From: Emydura subglobosa
Taxonomy: Eukaryota > Chordata > Testudines > Chelidae
NCBI GenBank assembly: GCA_007922225.1
Contig: ML679969.1
Span: 2,889,236-2,953,235 of the forward strand
Length of the DNA: 64,000 nt
Direction of reading: 5' to 3'
Shown piece by piece: positions 63,738-64,000 of the stretch (positions are counted from its first letter, which is position 1; each line of letters starts with the position of its first letter). The notes beneath the pieces were generated by a model, which did not search any database, was not told where the DNA came from, and was given only the letters and a program-made list of their open reading frames with translations. The translations under genes were made by a program, and so were the position numbers.

Positions 63738-64000
63738 GTGAGTGACACCCCCCGGGGGGGCGGGGGTTCGATTCCCTCCCCCCCCAAAGGCCAGGCCAGG
63801 AGAGGGGGTCGGGTCCCCAGTGGTGTAAAGCAGCTGGCTCCGGTCAAACCCAGGGGCTGGCTGGGGTAACTCGGGGCGGGGTGTTTCGCTCTAGGGGAGG
63901 ATCTGGCCCATTTTTTAACGCTCTGGCTCCGGTTCTTGGCCACTTTCCCGAACTGTTTCTGTGTTGCTTCCCCTTTTCGGCTGACGGCGTTTGGTCTGGC
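63738..64000 (+). other. Start of intron 1
   Basis: It begins with the consensus donor GTGAGT and continues GC-rich for about 150 bases. No further exon was seen to the window end. Confidence 0.7.

Larger units (their letters stand above)
62880..63880 (+). promoter_or_regulatory. CpG island with the promoter of the downstream gene
   Basis: CpG frequency and GC content rise sharply compared with the preceding 60 kb and fall again in the intron. The island covers the presumed transcription start, leader and first coding exon. I saw no TATA box in the 300 bases before the ATG, as is usual for CpG-island promoters. The start site cannot be fixed, and part of the island is missing in the N gap. 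Confidence 0.85.

Noticed and set aside
62771..63745. 324-codon frame ending at the signal-peptide exon
   Set aside because: It runs through 100 N and GC-rich leader sequence. Only the part from 63,671 has protein-like character.
1..64000. CRISPR arrays, operons, bacterial promoters or phage genes
   Set aside because: No regularly spaced repeats of that kind and no dense coding. The repeats are those of a vertebrate genome.

Overview
The window is nuclear DNA from an amniote vertebrate, most likely a turtle and less likely a crocodilian. The sequence shows dozens of CORE-SINE/MIR copies, decayed CR1-clade LINEs, a Penelope-like fragment and many short palindromic DNA transposons of kinds I associate with turtle and other archosauromorph genomes. 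No species can be read from it. There is no prokaryotic gene organisation. Almost every long reading frame is a chance frame or lies inside a repeat.

Layout. About 1-62,700 is intergenic or very long-intron DNA. I can support no protein-coding exon there. It holds MIR/CORE-SINEs on both strands, CR1 3' ends and ORF2 pieces (for example 4830-5205 on minus, 14,410-14,572, 37,546-38,069, 45,315-45,890 and 60,700-61,262 on plus) and a probable solo LTR near 15,624-16,262. It also holds a Penelope-like 3' piece with a degenerate hammerhead ribozyme (21,310-21,510). Non-autonomous DNA transposons lie at 7862-8146, 11,240-11,520, 39,398-39,520, 46,239-46,420, 48,050-48,290, 53,560-53,755 and 55,979-56,791. 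There are several families of AT-rich or palindromic ancient repeats, microsatellites and G/C homopolymers. Repeat-poor blocks (roughly 3490-3830, 7000-7620, 9000-9600, 24,240-24,700, 33,640-34,000) may hold conserved regulatory DNA, which cannot be judged from one sequence.

From about 62,880 the composition changes to a CpG island, broken by a 100-base run of N at 63,184-63,283. It contains the 5' end of one gene on the plus strand: a GC-rich leader with two upstream ORFs, an ATG at 63,671 opening a signal-peptide-like sequence, and a consensus splice donor at 63,738. The rest of that gene lies beyond the window. I could not identify it.

The most notable element is the 813-bp hAT-type transposon at 55,979-56,791. 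It has a perfect 8-bp target duplication, related terminal inverted repeats, an apparent promoter with heat-shock-element-like arrays upstream of a TATA box, a possible untranslated first exon and intron, and the start of a decayed transposase-like frame.
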